Counted from the first letter of the stretch, positions 1-10,120 are shown. The stretch is DNA of 64,000 nt from Aristolochia californica (GCA_029961685.1 JARWKL010000004.1:32803645-32867644), one strand, 5' to 3'. Notes: a model not told the origin generated them from the letters alone. Program-made: numbers and translations.

Positions 1-1120
1 ATTTGCTCAATCAATGCTGTTGGGGGGTAGTGGTAAGACGCTGCTCAAGGAGATACTTCAAGTTGCAATGATCGGTCCGTATGAGAAATGAGTGCCCCCA
101 GAGATAGGGTTGCAAGTGCTGGATGGCTTTCACTAACCTGATCGGTTCCCTTTCATAGGCAGCGAGTTTGTGATGGTGTTGGCCCAACTGTCTGCTGTAA
201 TAAGCTATTGGGTGGCCATGTTGCTGTAATACTGCACCGATACCCCCACCTGACGCATCACATTCAACCACAAACAATTCATCAAAGTCTGGTAGTTGCA
301 AGACCGGCGCTAAAGATAATGTGGTCTTCAACTGCTGAAAAGAAGAAGCTGCTGTCTCGGACCAAAGAAATGCATTTTTCTTAATGAGATTATTGAGTGG
401 AGTAACAATCTGTCCGTAGTTACAGATGAATTATTTGTAATATCCAGCGAGCCCCAAAAAACCCCTTAATGCTTAGATGGATGTGGGAAGAGGCCAGTCG
501 GTGACTGCCTGTATTTTACTCTGGTTGACCTTCACACCCTCTGCTGATATAACGTGCCTCAGATATGCCCCTTCGGGTGTGCCCATGGAAAGCTTGGATT
601 GGGTTAAAACCAAATGATGGGAACGCAAGAGAGTAAAAACTTGGTGAAGATGATGAAGGTGCTCGTCCCATTTTTCGCTATATACCAGGATATCATAAAA
701 AAAAAAAAGAACAAACTTCCTAAGAAGAGAATTAAATACCTCATTCATGAGTGCCTGGAAAGTGGAAGTTGTGTTAGATAGACCAAATGCCATGACTAGA
801 AACTCGAAATACCCATGGTGCGTCCTAAACGTTGTCTTCTCCACATCTGATGGATGAACCCGAATATGATGATAACCTGACTTTAGATCCAACTTTGTAA
901 ATAAGGTAGCTCCATGTAATTCATCTAATAACTCGTCAACCTTTGGTATAGGAAATTTATCTGTAATTGTATGAGCGTTGAGCTCCATGTAGTCAACACA
1001 AAACCACCAAGACCTGTCATGTTTCTTGACCAGTAAGATGGGGGGTGAAAAAGGAGACCTACTAGGTTGAATAATTCCTTGGGCGAGCATATTTTGGTAT
1101 TGGTGCTCAATTTCATCCTT
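1..1120 (-). pseudogene. Gy-B pol: reverse transcriptase and RNase H (partial, broken)
   Basis: This is the polymerase part of the Gy-B polyprotein; it would copy element RNA to DNA and remove the RNA strand. The RT block at 473-1090 shows the plant gypsy landmarks [25 protein letters not shown] and [10 protein letters not shown]. The catalytic motif reads FFFYDILVYS instead of FFDDILVYS: the first catalytic Asp codon GAT has become TAT at the end of a 12-T run, so the enzyme should be dead. RNase H at 11-331 keeps [10 protein letters not shown] and IRTDHCNLKYLLEQ. Stops and a frame change separate 331 and 473. The frame continues leftwards beyond position 1. Confidence 0.9.
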
Positions 1121-1859
1121 CTATAAGTGGGGGTAACAATAAGACATGACCACCACTGGTTCAGTCCCCATTTTCAACCTGATGCGGTGATCACAATGGT
1201 GAATAGGTGGGAGGGTAGTAGGGGACTGAAATAAATCACCAAATTTTGTAAGTAAATTAGTTAACTTACAGTGCTCAGTGCTCTGGACCTGAATTTCCTG
1301 AAGTGTGCAGGGCACAGTAGCATGTGTGCCATGAAGGGTAATCTAACGCTTGGTAGCTGTAAACGTCTTGGTAAGTGATTTGAAATCCCACAAGATAGGC
1401 CCCAACATTTGGAGCCATTTAATTTTAAGTACCAAAGCAAACCCTGCCTGTGGAATGACCAACAAATCGGCTACGAAGGAGTCCCGCTCAATACAAAATG
1501 GTGTGGTTATAGAGATATCCACACAGAAGATTTTGGCCCCATTGGCCTCTGAGACGGATATGCCGGTGTTCTGCTGTATAACGAATTCAAGCTATTATGC
1601 GGCCTACTGACTTATGAAGTTATGGGTGCTGCCGGAGTCAACTAAGGCTAGTAACTAGCAGTGTTACAAACCTGCCCGAACTTGCATTGTGTTCAAGTTG
1701 TGCATGCCAATCATAGCATGGAGTGAAATAGCAGGTGCATCCTGTTCGGTCTCAACACAGTCTTCCACTGGTTGATCTTCCTCTAGGTCATCGAAGGCCT
1801 CCAAACAGAATAACCTCTTGCAGAGGTGACCCTGTACATATTGTTCATCATAGTTATAA
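1121..1859 (-). pseudogene. Gy-B protease and zinc knuckle (broken by Gy-A insertion)
   Basis: Reading leftwards from 1859 the frame gives a nucleocapsid zinc knuckle, the acidic linker ending in ISLHAMIGMH, then an aspartic protease. The zinc knuckle reads LCYNYDEQYVQGHLCK, so the second Cys of the C-x2-C-x7-H-x-C pattern used by this group is Tyr. The protease active site VDSGSTHNF is preserved around 1627-1641, but stop codons follow within 20 residues. After the protease comes the linker to RT at 1121-1315. The protease would mature Gag-Pol. The domain cannot work as it stands, because Gy-A interrupts it and stops occur on both sides. Confidence 0.82.
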
Positions 1860-1864
1860 CAAAG

Positions 1865-2286
1865 TGTTATGGACTCCAAAGCATCACGAATTATCTACAG
1901 GCATAGGAATTAAATTATGTCAATTTACTTTTAATGTAATTCCATTTGGTTTGGTTTGGTGGTTTAGATGTAATATGTCATGAACTAATTGATCCATGGG
2001 TCTATTTTTTATTTCCGTCCTCAACCCTATTTATGGGGACGTCAAAGTGATGGAAAGTAAGTATTGAGAAATTAGAATTAAACAGGTCAGATTCTCCCTT
2101 AGAGGTCTAGGTCGGATTCTCCCTCTGAGGTCCAAGTCGAGCTTCCTTCAAAGCTCAATCATTCCATTCCTATTTCCATCATTCCACGTTCAAGAAATAA
2201 GAATCCTCTTCCAACGTCAAGATTCAATATGGAGGGAAGAGAGGAAAGAAGGGTGACTCGATCCATGGCTCAGGAAGAACCAAACA
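1865..2286 (+). repeat. Gy-A 5' LTR (422 bp)
   Basis: It begins TGTTATGGACTCC and ends AACCAAACA, the usual TG...CA termini. It matches the 3' LTR at 6685-7098 except for an extra 8 bp in the 'ggtttggtttggtgg' stretch and scattered substitutions. U3 contains the 'tatttatggggac' TATA-like stretch near 2029, where transcription could start. The last 58 bp hold the Gag start codon at 2229 and code for MEGREERRVTRSMA, so the LTR is partly coding. Confidence 0.95.
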
Positions 2287-3428
2287 TCTTGGTATCAGAC
2301 AGGTCCACCCTTGGGGATTCCTCTTCCCCTAAAGATTTTAGGCAATTAGTTGAAGACAATCGCCTGAGGACAGACCTTCAAGCTCAATCCCTGGAAGAAA
2401 TGCGTCAAACCACATCTAACCTACGTGAGGCCATCAAATCCTTGGATGTCATCATCCAAGCCCTCCTCCGGTGACAAGATGACAGTGGGATACGAGCACA
2501 GCTGCCGGCAGCCTACTCTCCACGGGCCGACCACCATCACTACCACCCACCACCTCCTCCACCACCACCACCAATGCGCCATAACAATCCCCATCTAGGG
2601 CCTGCCACTCAGGGACCAAATACGGTTCCCAGGTATTTAAAACTAGACTTTCCTATATATGATGGGTCTAAGGACCCCTTGATTTGGTTAACCAAGTGTG
2701 ATCAATTCTTTTATCATCAAAAAACACCTACGGATGAGAAAGTTTATTTGGCCGCCTACCACATGCTCGATGAAGCGCTCCAATGGTACCACCAATTCCG
2801 AAATGACCAATTGGTTCAGGATTGGGCAACCTTTAGACAATCATGCATGATGAGGTTTGGTCCTCTAGCTAGTAGCAATCCATTGGGCGAATTAATCAAT
2901 TATAAATAGAGTGGATCACTAGAGGTGTATCAAAAGACCTGCCAGGAATGGTTGGCCCGCACTAATGAGTTTGTCAGTCACACCCACTATGTTCACATCT
3001 TTACTGCTGGTTTGACAGAAGCCCTGCGACTGGAAGTTGAATTACATGGTCCTACAGATTTGGACCACGCTATGAATTTAGCCAGGTCAATTGAGCATAA
3101 CCAGCGTGTTCTGAAGGATTCACTGGTCAGAAAACCTGCTTGGCCAGGAAGGCACAATGCCACTATGCCAGCACCATATTATGGGCCTCCATGTTCTGGA
3201 GCCAGTGCAGCACCGCGCCCAAACAGTTCTAACTCTACTCCACCAGCTCCTTACTTCAAAAAATTGAACATACAAGAAATGAATCAGATAAAGGCCAAGG
3301 CCTTTTTTTTAACTATGATGAACAGTATGTCCAAGGTCACCTATGCAAAAGATTGTGAAGACATACTACCAAAGGAGGAAATTGTGGAGACAGACCAAGA
3401 GGGTCCAGAGATTTCACTTCATGCATGA
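2229..3428 (+). pseudogene. Gy-A gag (nucleocapsid/capsid), three open pieces
   Basis: Gag would form the virus-like particle. The start ATG at 2229 lies inside the 5' LTR. The frame reads through the primer-binding site as PNILVSDRSTLGD and runs to a TGA at 2472-2474. A proline-rich linker (PPPPPPP near 2555) is followed by the capsid domain in 2574-2909, with PRYLKLDFPIYDGSKDPLIW and the MLDEALQWYHQF block. A TAG near 2907 separates the last piece (2925-3428), which has FTAGLTEALRLEVELHGP and DLDHAMNLARSI. The zinc knuckle is degenerate: the CFNC region near 3300 has lost its frame in a run of eight T. At least two stops make it a pseudogene. Confidence 0.9.
2290..2300 (+). promoter_or_regulatory. 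Gy-A primer-binding site (tRNA-iMet type)
   Basis: TGGTATCAGAC starts 4 bases after the LTR end. Initiator Met tRNA ends ...TCTGATACCA, so eight or more bases pair. The same site follows almost every LTR in this window. Here it is translated in frame as part of Gag (LVSD). Confidence 0.9.
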
Positions 3429-3960
3429 TTGGTCTGCGCAGTTCTAATACCATGCAGGTTAAAGCCCAGTTACATCATCTACACTTACTTGCTTTAGTTG
3501 ACTATGGCAGTACACATAATTTCATCAATCAACCAGCGGCCGAACAACTTGTGTTAGTCATCCAACAACAGACATGCCTTTCTATATCAGTAGCCAATGG
3601 GGCTAAAATTACTAGTGTGGGCATCTCTCCAGCCACACACTTCGATATTGAGGGACACACATTTATTGCCGATTTCCTGGTGATTCCACTGTCCGGATTT
3701 GATTTGGTAGTGGGAATTAAATGGCTACAACTATTGGGGCCTATTTTATGGGATTTTCAGGCTTTGACCATGACCTTCACAGAGGACCACCGTCAGATTA
3801 CATTGCATGGCACCCAGGCACCAATGCCCTACGCCCTTCAGGCTATTCAGGTCCATAGCATGGATAACTATAAATTATCTCAATTACTTATAGAATTTGA
3901 GGATATCTTTCAGGAACCAACTGCTTACCGCCAATTAGGCACTGTGATCACCGCATCCAT
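3425..3960 (+). pseudogene. Gy-A protease domain
   Basis: This retropepsin-like domain is recognised by LALVDYGSTHNFINQPAAEQL. The usual DSG active-site triad is D-Y-G here, a change expected to destroy activity. Typical downstream blocks follow: SVANGAKI, FIADFLVIPLSGFDLVVGIKWLQ, LGPILWDF and the TLHGTQAP strand. The start at 3425 overlaps the end of the gag piece by a frame change, whereas related copies read straight through in one frame. The frame stops at 3964. Confidence 0.85.
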
Positions 3961-4660
3961 TTGAAGACGGGCACTGAACCTGTAGTGGTGCATCCTTATC
4001 GTTACCCACACTTACAGAAGGATGAGATTGAAAGGCAGTGCCAAAAGATGCTCGCCCAGGGTATTATTCAGCAGCGCAGGTCTCCTTTTTCCTCCCCAGT
4101 ATTACTGGTCCACAAACATGATAAGTCGTGGATGTTTTGTGTGGATTACAGGCAACTTAATGCGCACACCATTAAAGACAAATTTCCCATACTAGTGGTA
4201 GACGAGTTGCTAGATGAGTTAAATGGTGCTGCTATTTTTACCAAGCTCGATTTGAAGTCTGACTATCATCAAATCCGAGTTCATCCAACAGATGTGGAGA
4301 AAACTGTGTTCCGCACGCACCACGGGCATTTCGAGTTCCTCGTAATGCCATTTGGTCTCTCAAATGTGCCTTCCACATTCCATGCCCTCATGAATGAGGT
4401 ATTTTCGTCTCTCTTGAGGAAATACGTTTTGGTATTTTTTTAATGATATTTTGGTATATAGAAATAGTTGGGAAGAACATCTTTAGCACCTTCACCAGGT
4501 ATTTACTCTTATCTGCTCACATCATTTGGTTTTAAATCATTCTAAATGTTCTATGGGGACCTCAGAAGTGGCATACTTGAGCCACTTATTTTAGAAGTTG
4601 GAGTGAAGGTGGACCAGAGTAAGATACAGGTCGTCATAGATTGGCCTCCTCCCACCTCCA
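3961..4660 (+). pseudogene. Gy-A reverse transcriptase
   Basis: RT with the blocks [65 protein letters not shown] and [21 protein letters not shown]. The frame ends at 4443 exactly where the catalytic FFDD motif should be: TTTTTTGATGAT has become TTTTTTTAATGAT, giving a stop and a frameshift. It resumes at 4546 with a damaged YLGHVIS segment and reaches [30 protein letters not shown]. It is non-functional. Confidence 0.9.
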
Positions 4661-5336
4661 TTACAGCATTACGGGGATTTTTTGGCCTAGCTAGGTATTA
4701 CAGGAAATTTATTCGCAGCTATGGCCAGATTGCAGCACCACTCAACAACCTACTCAAGAAAAATGTCTTTACCTGGTCCGAACCAGCGGCTCATTCCTTT
4801 CAGCAGTTGAAAGTGGCCTTATCATCCACACCAGTTTTGCAGCTAATAGACTTTGATGAGTCATTTGTGGTGGAATGTGATGCTTTAGGGGGCGGTATTG
4901 GTGCAGTGTTACACCAACAGGGACACCCGGTTGCTTATTTTAGCCACCAACTTGGCCAACACCACTACAAGTTAGCAGCTTATGAGAGGGAACTGGTCGG
5001 TTTAGCTAAAGCAATACAACATTGGCAGCTTATCTCTAGGGGCACCCATTTCTGATCCGTACCGATCACTGCAGCCTCAAGTATCTGCTTGAGCAGCACC
5101 TCAGTACCTCACCACAGTAGCATTGGTTAAGTAAATTTATGGGGTTTGACTTTACAGTGGAGTATAAACCTGGGAGTTTGAATGTGGGGGCTGAAGCTTT
5201 ATCTCGCCGAGACATTCCAGAGCCGCAATTACATGCCATAAGTCAGCCCAGAGCTCTCTTGTTGGATTCTATCCGGGAAGAGACACAATAGTACTCAAAA
5301 ATTATTGTTTTATATCATGAGATCCAGCAGGGGAGA
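4661..5336 (+). pseudogene. Gy-A RNase H and tether
   Basis: RNase H follows RT in the same frame up to 5055: VVECDALGGGIGAVLHQQGHPVAYFS, then KLAAYERELVGLAKAIQHW. The Ser of the usual CDASGG is Leu here. A frameshift near 5035 precedes the second catalytic region, RTDHCSLKYLLEQ, which is readable in another frame at 5055-5100. The tether region (GFDFTVEYKPGSLNVGAEALSRRD, about 5140-5215) leads to integrase; a TAG at about 5290 interrupts it. Confidence 0.82.
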
Positions 5337-6520
5337 TTGAAAAAACATTGGACGGTTCAGGATAGTCTGGTCCTCTTCAAAAATAGGATCTTTCTACACC
5401 ACACGTCACCACTTCTTCACAACATTTTAGCCTCCTTCCATGATAGCACACATGAGGGCCGACAAAAAACATATTTTCGGATAAGTCGGGAATTTTATTG
5501 GAGAAGTATAAAGCACAGTATAGCTGATTATGTGGCGGCTTGCCAGATTTGTCAACGGAATAAAGCTGAATCATTAAGTTCAGGTGAGTTGCTCCAACCA
5601 CTTCAGCTGCCATCACAAGTCTGGTCAGATATTTCCATGGACTTCATCGATGGCCTTCTCTCATCGTTTGGCAAATCCGTTATCTTTGTAGGGGTTGATC
5701 ATTTATCAAAGTATGGCTATTTCATACCTCTAGTGCATGCTTACACTGCAACTCACGTAGCGCAGCTCTTTATGGATAATATTGTCTGCTTACATGAGAT
5801 GCCTACTTCCATTACCAGTGACAGAGATGCCATCTTTACCAGTACATTCTGGAAAGAATTATTCAAGCTATAGGGTACAACGTTAGCATTCTCTTCCGCC
5901 TACCATCTGCTGACTGATGGTCAGACAGAGGTCATCAACCAAACAATTGAGATGTATCTTCATTGTTTCATGGGGTACTCACCTAAACAGTGGGTTAAGT
6001 GGCTCACCTGGGCTGAATTCTGTAACAACACCTCCTACCACAGCGCACTCGGAACAACCCCATTCCAGGTAGTATATGGTAGAGACCCGCCCAACCTTTT
6101 ATCATATGAAGTAGGTGCCTCCAAGGTCGCCACTTTGGACCAAGCATTAGTAGAAAGAGACACCTTGCTCACTGAGGTACGACTCAGCTCCAGGAGGCCC
6201 AGAATACTATGAAGTTTTATTATGACAAGAAGCACCGGGAAGTCATCTTTTCTCCAGGAGATTATGTATGGCTACATCTCCAACACTACAGACAGCTGTC
6301 ACTAATAGCCTCCAAACACCACAAGCTCTCTCCGAAGTATTATGGTCCCTTTCAGGTAATGGACCGCATTGGTACAGTTGCCTACCGCTTGCAGCTTCCG
6401 CCAGAGGCCAGGATTCACAATGTGTTTCACGTCTCCCAACTGAAGGCCTTCCAAGGTTACTCTCCCTTGCTACACACACCTCTGCCCCCACTACATGAGG
6501 GACATGTCCTTTCTACTCCA
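5337..6520 (+). pseudogene. Gy-A integrase
   Basis: Integrase would insert the cDNA into the host chromosome. The zinc-binding HHCC domain is present: HDSTHEGRQKTYF...YVAACQICQRNKAE (about 5433-5570). The catalytic core has ISMDFIDGL (first Asp), [19 protein letters not shown] (second Asp) and the TDGQTEVINQTIEMYL region (Glu). A TAG at 5871-5873 and a His replacing Gln in the YHPQTDG block are lesions. The C-terminal part (5952-6526) has the [32 protein letters not shown] and [15 protein letters not shown] blocks, with a frameshift near 6200. Confidence 0.9.
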
Positions 6521-6733
6521 TCATAGGTGTTAAAGGCTCGCTGCATTTAGGGTGATAGGGAGATCCTAGTGCAATGGGCTGATGCTGATCCCTGTGACAC
6601 GACATGGGATCCATTATCTGCATTCTGAACCCTCTACCCCTACTTCGAGCTTGAGGATAAGATTTTTCTCCAGGAGGGGGGTGATGTTATGGACTCCATA
6701 GCATCACGAGTTATCCACAGGCATAGGAATTAA
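6521..6733 (+). pseudogene. Gy-A C-terminal chromodomain, reading into the 3' LTR
   Basis: After integrase comes a chromodomain-like module: ILVQWADADPCDTTWDPLSAF...LYPYFELEDKIFLQEGG. The pattern of a beta-strand ending in VQW, then TTW-x-P, then an acidic ELEDK is that of the integrase-linked chromodomain that guides chromoviruses to heterochromatin (family knowledge). Two TAG/TGA codons break it. The frame continues through the polypurine tract into the 3' LTR (DVMDSIASRVIHRHRN) and ends with TAA at 6731-6733. The same overrun is seen in Gy-D, G, H and M. Confidence 0.85.
6671..6684 (+). promoter_or_regulatory. Gy-A polypurine tract
   Basis: The stretch caggaggggggtga lies immediately before the 3' LTR and primes plus-strand synthesis. 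It is translated as QEGGD. Confidence 0.85.
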
Positions 6734-7098
6734 ATTATGTCAATTTACTTGTAATGTAATTCCATTTGTTTTGGTTTAGATGTAATATGGCGTGAACCAA
6801 TTGACCCATGGGTCTATTTTTTATTTCCGTCCTCAACCCTATTTATGGGGACATCAAGGTTAAGGAAAGTAAGTATTGAGAAATTAGAATTAAACAGGTC
6901 AGATTCTCCCTCACTGGTCTAGGTCGGATTCTCCCTCTGAGGTCTAGGTCGAGCTTCCTTCAAAGCTCAATCATTCCATTCCTATTTCCATCATTCCACG
7001 TTCAAGAAAAAAGAATCCTCTTCCAGCGTCAAGATTCAATATGGAGGGAATAGAGGAAAGAAGGGTGACTCGATCCATGGCTCGGGAAGAACCTAACA
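6685..7098 (+). repeat. Gy-A 3' LTR (414 bp)
   Basis: TGTTATGGACTCC to CCTAACA, pairing with 1865-2286 and followed by the target duplication CAAAG. Like the 5' copy it carries an ATG and the leader peptide MEGIEERRVTRSMAREEPN. In this 3' position the leader reads out into the flanking Gy-B DNA for more than 20 further codons. Confidence 0.95.
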
Positions 7099-7103
7099 CA
7101 AAG

Positions 7104-8187
7104 GCCCTTGGCCCTCTGCTGTTCCATCTCCTGCCTGGGCAGTTTTTTAATGTATCGAGTTGGTGGTGTGGAGGGTGAAATGTCTGCACTGGGTGATGAA
7201 TTTGGGCATGGGCATGTAGTCCCTGAATAGGATGAGGGGCCATTGGTGGGCACCCTGCTTGGCCAAGAGGATCTTCTGACCAGGGAGTCTTTGAGGACGC
7301 ACTGTTTAGCATCAATTGTCTTGGCCAAGTTCATAGCGTGGTCCAAATCTCGAGGGTCATATAATTCTACCTCCAGATGTAGGGCCTCTGTCAAGCCAGC
7401 AATAAAGAGATGAACATAATGTGAGGGCCTGATAAAGTTACTGGCTCGGGCCAAGAGTTTCTGAAAGTGCTTTATGGACAAATCAATAGCTCTTGTCTGT
7501 TTCAAATTCACCAAATCACCCAAAGGATTGCTACGGGCAGGAGGACCAAACCTCAACATGCAAGATTGTTTAAATAAATCCCAATCCTGAACCAGATGTT
7601 CATTCTTAAATTGGTGGAACCATAGAAGCACTTCATCAAGCATGTGGTATGCGGCTAACTAGACCTGGTCATCCGCAGGTGTTCTTTGATTGAAAAAGAA
7701 CCAGTCACATTGGTGTAACCAGATCAAGGGGTCTGTAGACCCATCAAAAGTAAGAAAATCCAATTTAACATACCTCAACACCGAATTAGGGGCATGTGTG
7801 TGGGGTCCCATTGTGGGATGGGGGGGGGGGGCACGGTTGTGGTGGTGGCGGGTGTTGATGGTGGTGCTCGGCCAGAGGAGATTTGCTTCCAGGCGGCAAC
7901 GGCCCTCGAACCACACCTTCGTCCATTCGCCAGAGAATTTTCTGGAAGGAATCATTCAAGGCGGCCAGTGCAGATTGAAGGTCAGCAGTGTGCAGGTAAT
8001 TATTGGTAATGGCTTGATGTTATGCCTCTGACCTTTGACGCTATTCCTCTAAAAGTTGACGCAAATCCTCTAGGGAAGAGGAATCCCCAAGGGTGGATCT
8101 GTCTGATAACATAATGTTGGGATCTTCCCAGGCCATGGATCTCATCACCCTTCTTCCTTCTCTTCCCTCCAGATTTACCTTGGACAT
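7104..8187 (-). pseudogene. Gy-B gag, N-terminal and capsid part
   Basis: Minus-strand gag starting at 8187 inside the 5' LTR (leader MSKVNLEGREGRRVMRSMAW), reading through the primer-binding site into the LGDSSSLEDLRQLLEE coiled-coil segment, which ends in a stop. The proline/His-rich linker and capsid entry (VLRYVKLDFLTFDGSTDPLIWLHQCDWFFFNQRTPAD) are at 7659-7955. The capsid core (MLDEVLLWFHQF, MLRFGPPARSNPLGDLVNLKQT, LFIAGLTEALHLEVELYDP) is in 7029-7643. The 3' end enters Gy-A at 7103. Stops at the N-terminal segment and near 7650 make it a pseudogene. The ten-G run near 7820 shifts the frame in the linker. Confidence 0.87.
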
Positions 8188-8501
8188 GGGAAGGAGATTT
8201 CGGTGTTTGGAATGTGGAATGGTGAAAACGAATTGAGCCTTGGAGGCTTGACCTGGACCTCAAGAGGGAGAATCCAACGTCTTAACTTTCTACTTGATTC
8301 AATGCTTAATCTCTCATTAAGCTCTGCTCCCCAATAAATAGGATTAGGGACATGAATGACAAACCTGACCCATGGGTCACTAAGTTCATGGAAATTACAA
8401 TCAAATCAACTCGAACCAAGACCAACATACATAAAAAGGAACATTCCATAATTTAAGTTCTACGCCTTTTTATTACCCGGGATGCTATGGAGTCCATAAC
8501 A
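8114..8501 (-). repeat. Gy-B 5' LTR (388 bp)
   Basis: On the minus strand it begins TGTTATGGACTCC (at 8501) and ends TCCCAACA (at 8114). A primer-binding-like sequence follows (8100-8111), weakened to TTATCAGAC. It is the same family as the Gy-D LTRs at 23373-23761 and 14942-15135. It contains the Gag start. Confidence 0.92.
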
Positions 8502-8724
8502 TCCTTGTGGGTCCAACATGATCTTCCAACTCATCTTGATAATGTTGCCAACTCGTGAAATCTTTGTGGGTTCCACTTGATCTTCAAGTTTTCTAACTCA
8601 TTTCAGCTTGTGCTTCTTAACTCCTTAATTCATGCTAGCTTGGGTGAGGTCTCTTCTTGGTGTCCCATGCCCTCATGGTGGGTCCCACCAGCTCGAGCTC
8701 CATGGTGGGTCCCACATTATAACA
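8502..8724 (-). repeat. Cop-1 3' LTR (partial) and polypurine tract
   Basis: On the minus strand the LTR starts TGTTATAATGTGGG at 8724, preceded by the purine tract ggcttgagggggag (8725-8740). The 'atctttgtgggttccacttgatcttc' type of sequence recurs in the Cop-2 LTR at 55150-55230, so the two are related. The left end is cut by Gy-B. Confidence 0.8.
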
Positions 8725-8869
8725 CTCCCCCTCAAGCCGAGGGTGAGAAAATATCATAAATGCCCAGCTTGCTGCAAATTGTATACATAATCTTGTGAGT
8801 GACCGGCTTGGTCTACAACTTGACTTTGTGATGATATATGCCTTAGAGATAAAAGATCTGATTGGAAAT

Positions 8870-9190
8870 TTTCTCATATAAAATAGCAGTCCACTTCAAT
8901 ATGATTTGTTCTTTCATGGAAGTCTGGATTCGATGTAATTTGTATTGTTGCTTGATTATCACAATATAGATCTATCAAAGCTTCTTTATAGAATCCCAAT
9001 TCAGTGAGAAAAGATATTATCCATAGGAGTTCACTAATAGTGTGTGCCATGGCTCTGTATTCTGCTTCTACACTAGACCGTGCTACTACATTTTGCTTCT
9101 TGCTTTTCCATGTAACCAAATTCCCTCCAACCATTGTACAAAATCCCGAATTAGATTTTCATTCATCCGGGGATCCGGCCCAGTCTGCTT
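8870..9190 (-). pseudogene. Cop-1 RNase H
   Basis: A copia-type RNase H readable at 8874-9134: WKSKKQNVVARSSVEAEYRA, then SELLWIISFLTELGF, YCDNQATIQITSNPDFHERT and NHIEVDCYFI. SS-VEAEYRA and CDNQA are the standard copia landmarks. The N-terminal ADWAGSPDD-like stretch is frameshifted at 9163-9190. The domain ends at 8874 with no further coding before the polypurine tract, as expected. Confidence 0.88.
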
Positions 9191-10120
9191 CTGAGAATCT
9201 CTCGATGTTGAAGTGAAGCCCTTTTATAGAGAAGCCCTCTTCTTGGAGGTCCTTTTAGATATCGTAGTATCCTTTCAAGTGTTTGCCAATGACTAAGTTG
9301 TGGCTTGTGCATGTATTGACTTACCACAGTTATTGCATACGATATATCCGGCCTTGTTACACACAGGTAAATAAGTCTTCCCACTAGTCTTTGATATTTC
9401 CCAATATCCATATCTTCTCCAGTGCCTCCACATAATTTTGTATTTGAGTCCATATGAGTGTCTGCTGGTTTGCATCCCATCATTCTCATCTCCTCTAGTA
9501 GATCAAGGGTATACTTCCTTTGGGATAGCACAATCCCATGTCTGGATTGTAATGCTTCAATACCCAAAAAATATTTGAGTTGTCCAAGATCCTTCGTCTT
9601 GAATTCAGCTCATATTTTTTCCTTTGTTTTCTAGATGCCCTCGGAATCACTACCAGTTAAGATAATATCATCAACATATGCAGCAAGAATTACCTTACCT
9701 CTCAGTGTATTTTCAATAAATACTGAGTGATCTCTATAGCATCTGTAAAAGCCGGCCCGTATGAGGGCTTCACTGAATTTCTCAAACCATGCCCGAGGGT
9801 ACTGCTTTAAACCATACTAAGACTTTTTTAGGTGACATACTGACTCCCATCAACCACATACCCGGGTGGTTGTTGCATATAAATTTCTTCTATAATATCC
9901 CCATTCAGGAATGCATTTTTGACATTAAGTTGATATATCGACCATGATGAATTGGCCGCAAGAGATAATAATATACGTACCGAGTTCATTTTTGCCAGTG
10001 GAGAGAAGGTTTCTTCATAATACTTTCCATAACACTTTGGCAACCAGTCGAGCCTTCAATCATGCAATTGACCCATCCGGATTATGTTTGACAATATAAA
10101 CCCACTTGCAACCAATGGGA
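9191..10120 (-). pseudogene. Cop-1 reverse transcriptase
   Basis: Copia RT in pieces. 10060-10503 ends with the RT entry WWKVTKDEEMKALNDNQT and GCKWVYIVKHNPDGS. 9828-10043 has YEETFSPLAKMNSVRILLSLAA and YQLNVKNAFLNGDIIEEIYMQQPPGYV. The VDDIILTG-like segment is near 9650-9680. 9163-9567 has LSQRKYTLDLLEEMRMMGCKP, YQRLVGRLIYLCVTRPDISYA and ERILRYLKG. Frameshifts separate the pieces. The domain would synthesise the element's cDNA. Confidence 0.87.

Larger units (their letters stand above)
1865..7098 (+). mobile_element. Gy-A, complete Ty3/gypsy chromovirus (5.2 kb)
   Basis: This is the only full-length, uninterrupted gypsy copy in the window. It has a 5' LTR (1865-2286), a primer-binding site, gag, protease, RT, RNase H, integrase, chromodomain, a polypurine tract and a 3' LTR (6685-7098), flanked by the perfect 5-bp duplication CAAAG. 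The order protease-RT-RNaseH-integrase-chromodomain is that of Ty3/gypsy chromoviruses. The short LTR and 5.2-kb length resemble the Reina-type clade (inference). The two LTRs differ by roughly two dozen substitutions by eye plus an 8-bp indel, so the insertion is not recent. The coding frame carries stops in gag, RT, RNase H/integrase and the chromodomain. Confidence 0.95.
1..8501 (-). mobile_element. Gy-B, Ty3/gypsy chromovirus, left-truncated by window and split by Gy-A
   Basis: A family 2 gypsy element read on the minus strand. From right to left it shows a 5' LTR (8114-8501), gag (7104-8187), zinc knuckle and protease, reverse transcriptase, and RNase H, which runs off the left edge at position 1. 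Gy-A is inserted in its zinc-knuckle region. The insertion is proved by the 5-bp duplication CAAAG at 1860-1864 and 7099-7103; removing Gy-A restores the 'ataacaaaggcccttggcc' junction seen uninterrupted in Gy-D near 22354. Its integrase and 3' LTR are outside the window. Several stops and frameshifts make it inactive. It is itself inserted in the LTR of Cop-1. Confidence 0.9.

Noticed and set aside
6243..6498. Open frames in other phases over Gy-A integrase (both strands)
   Set aside because: They overlap the clear integrase frame and show no domain; shadows of the coding sequence.
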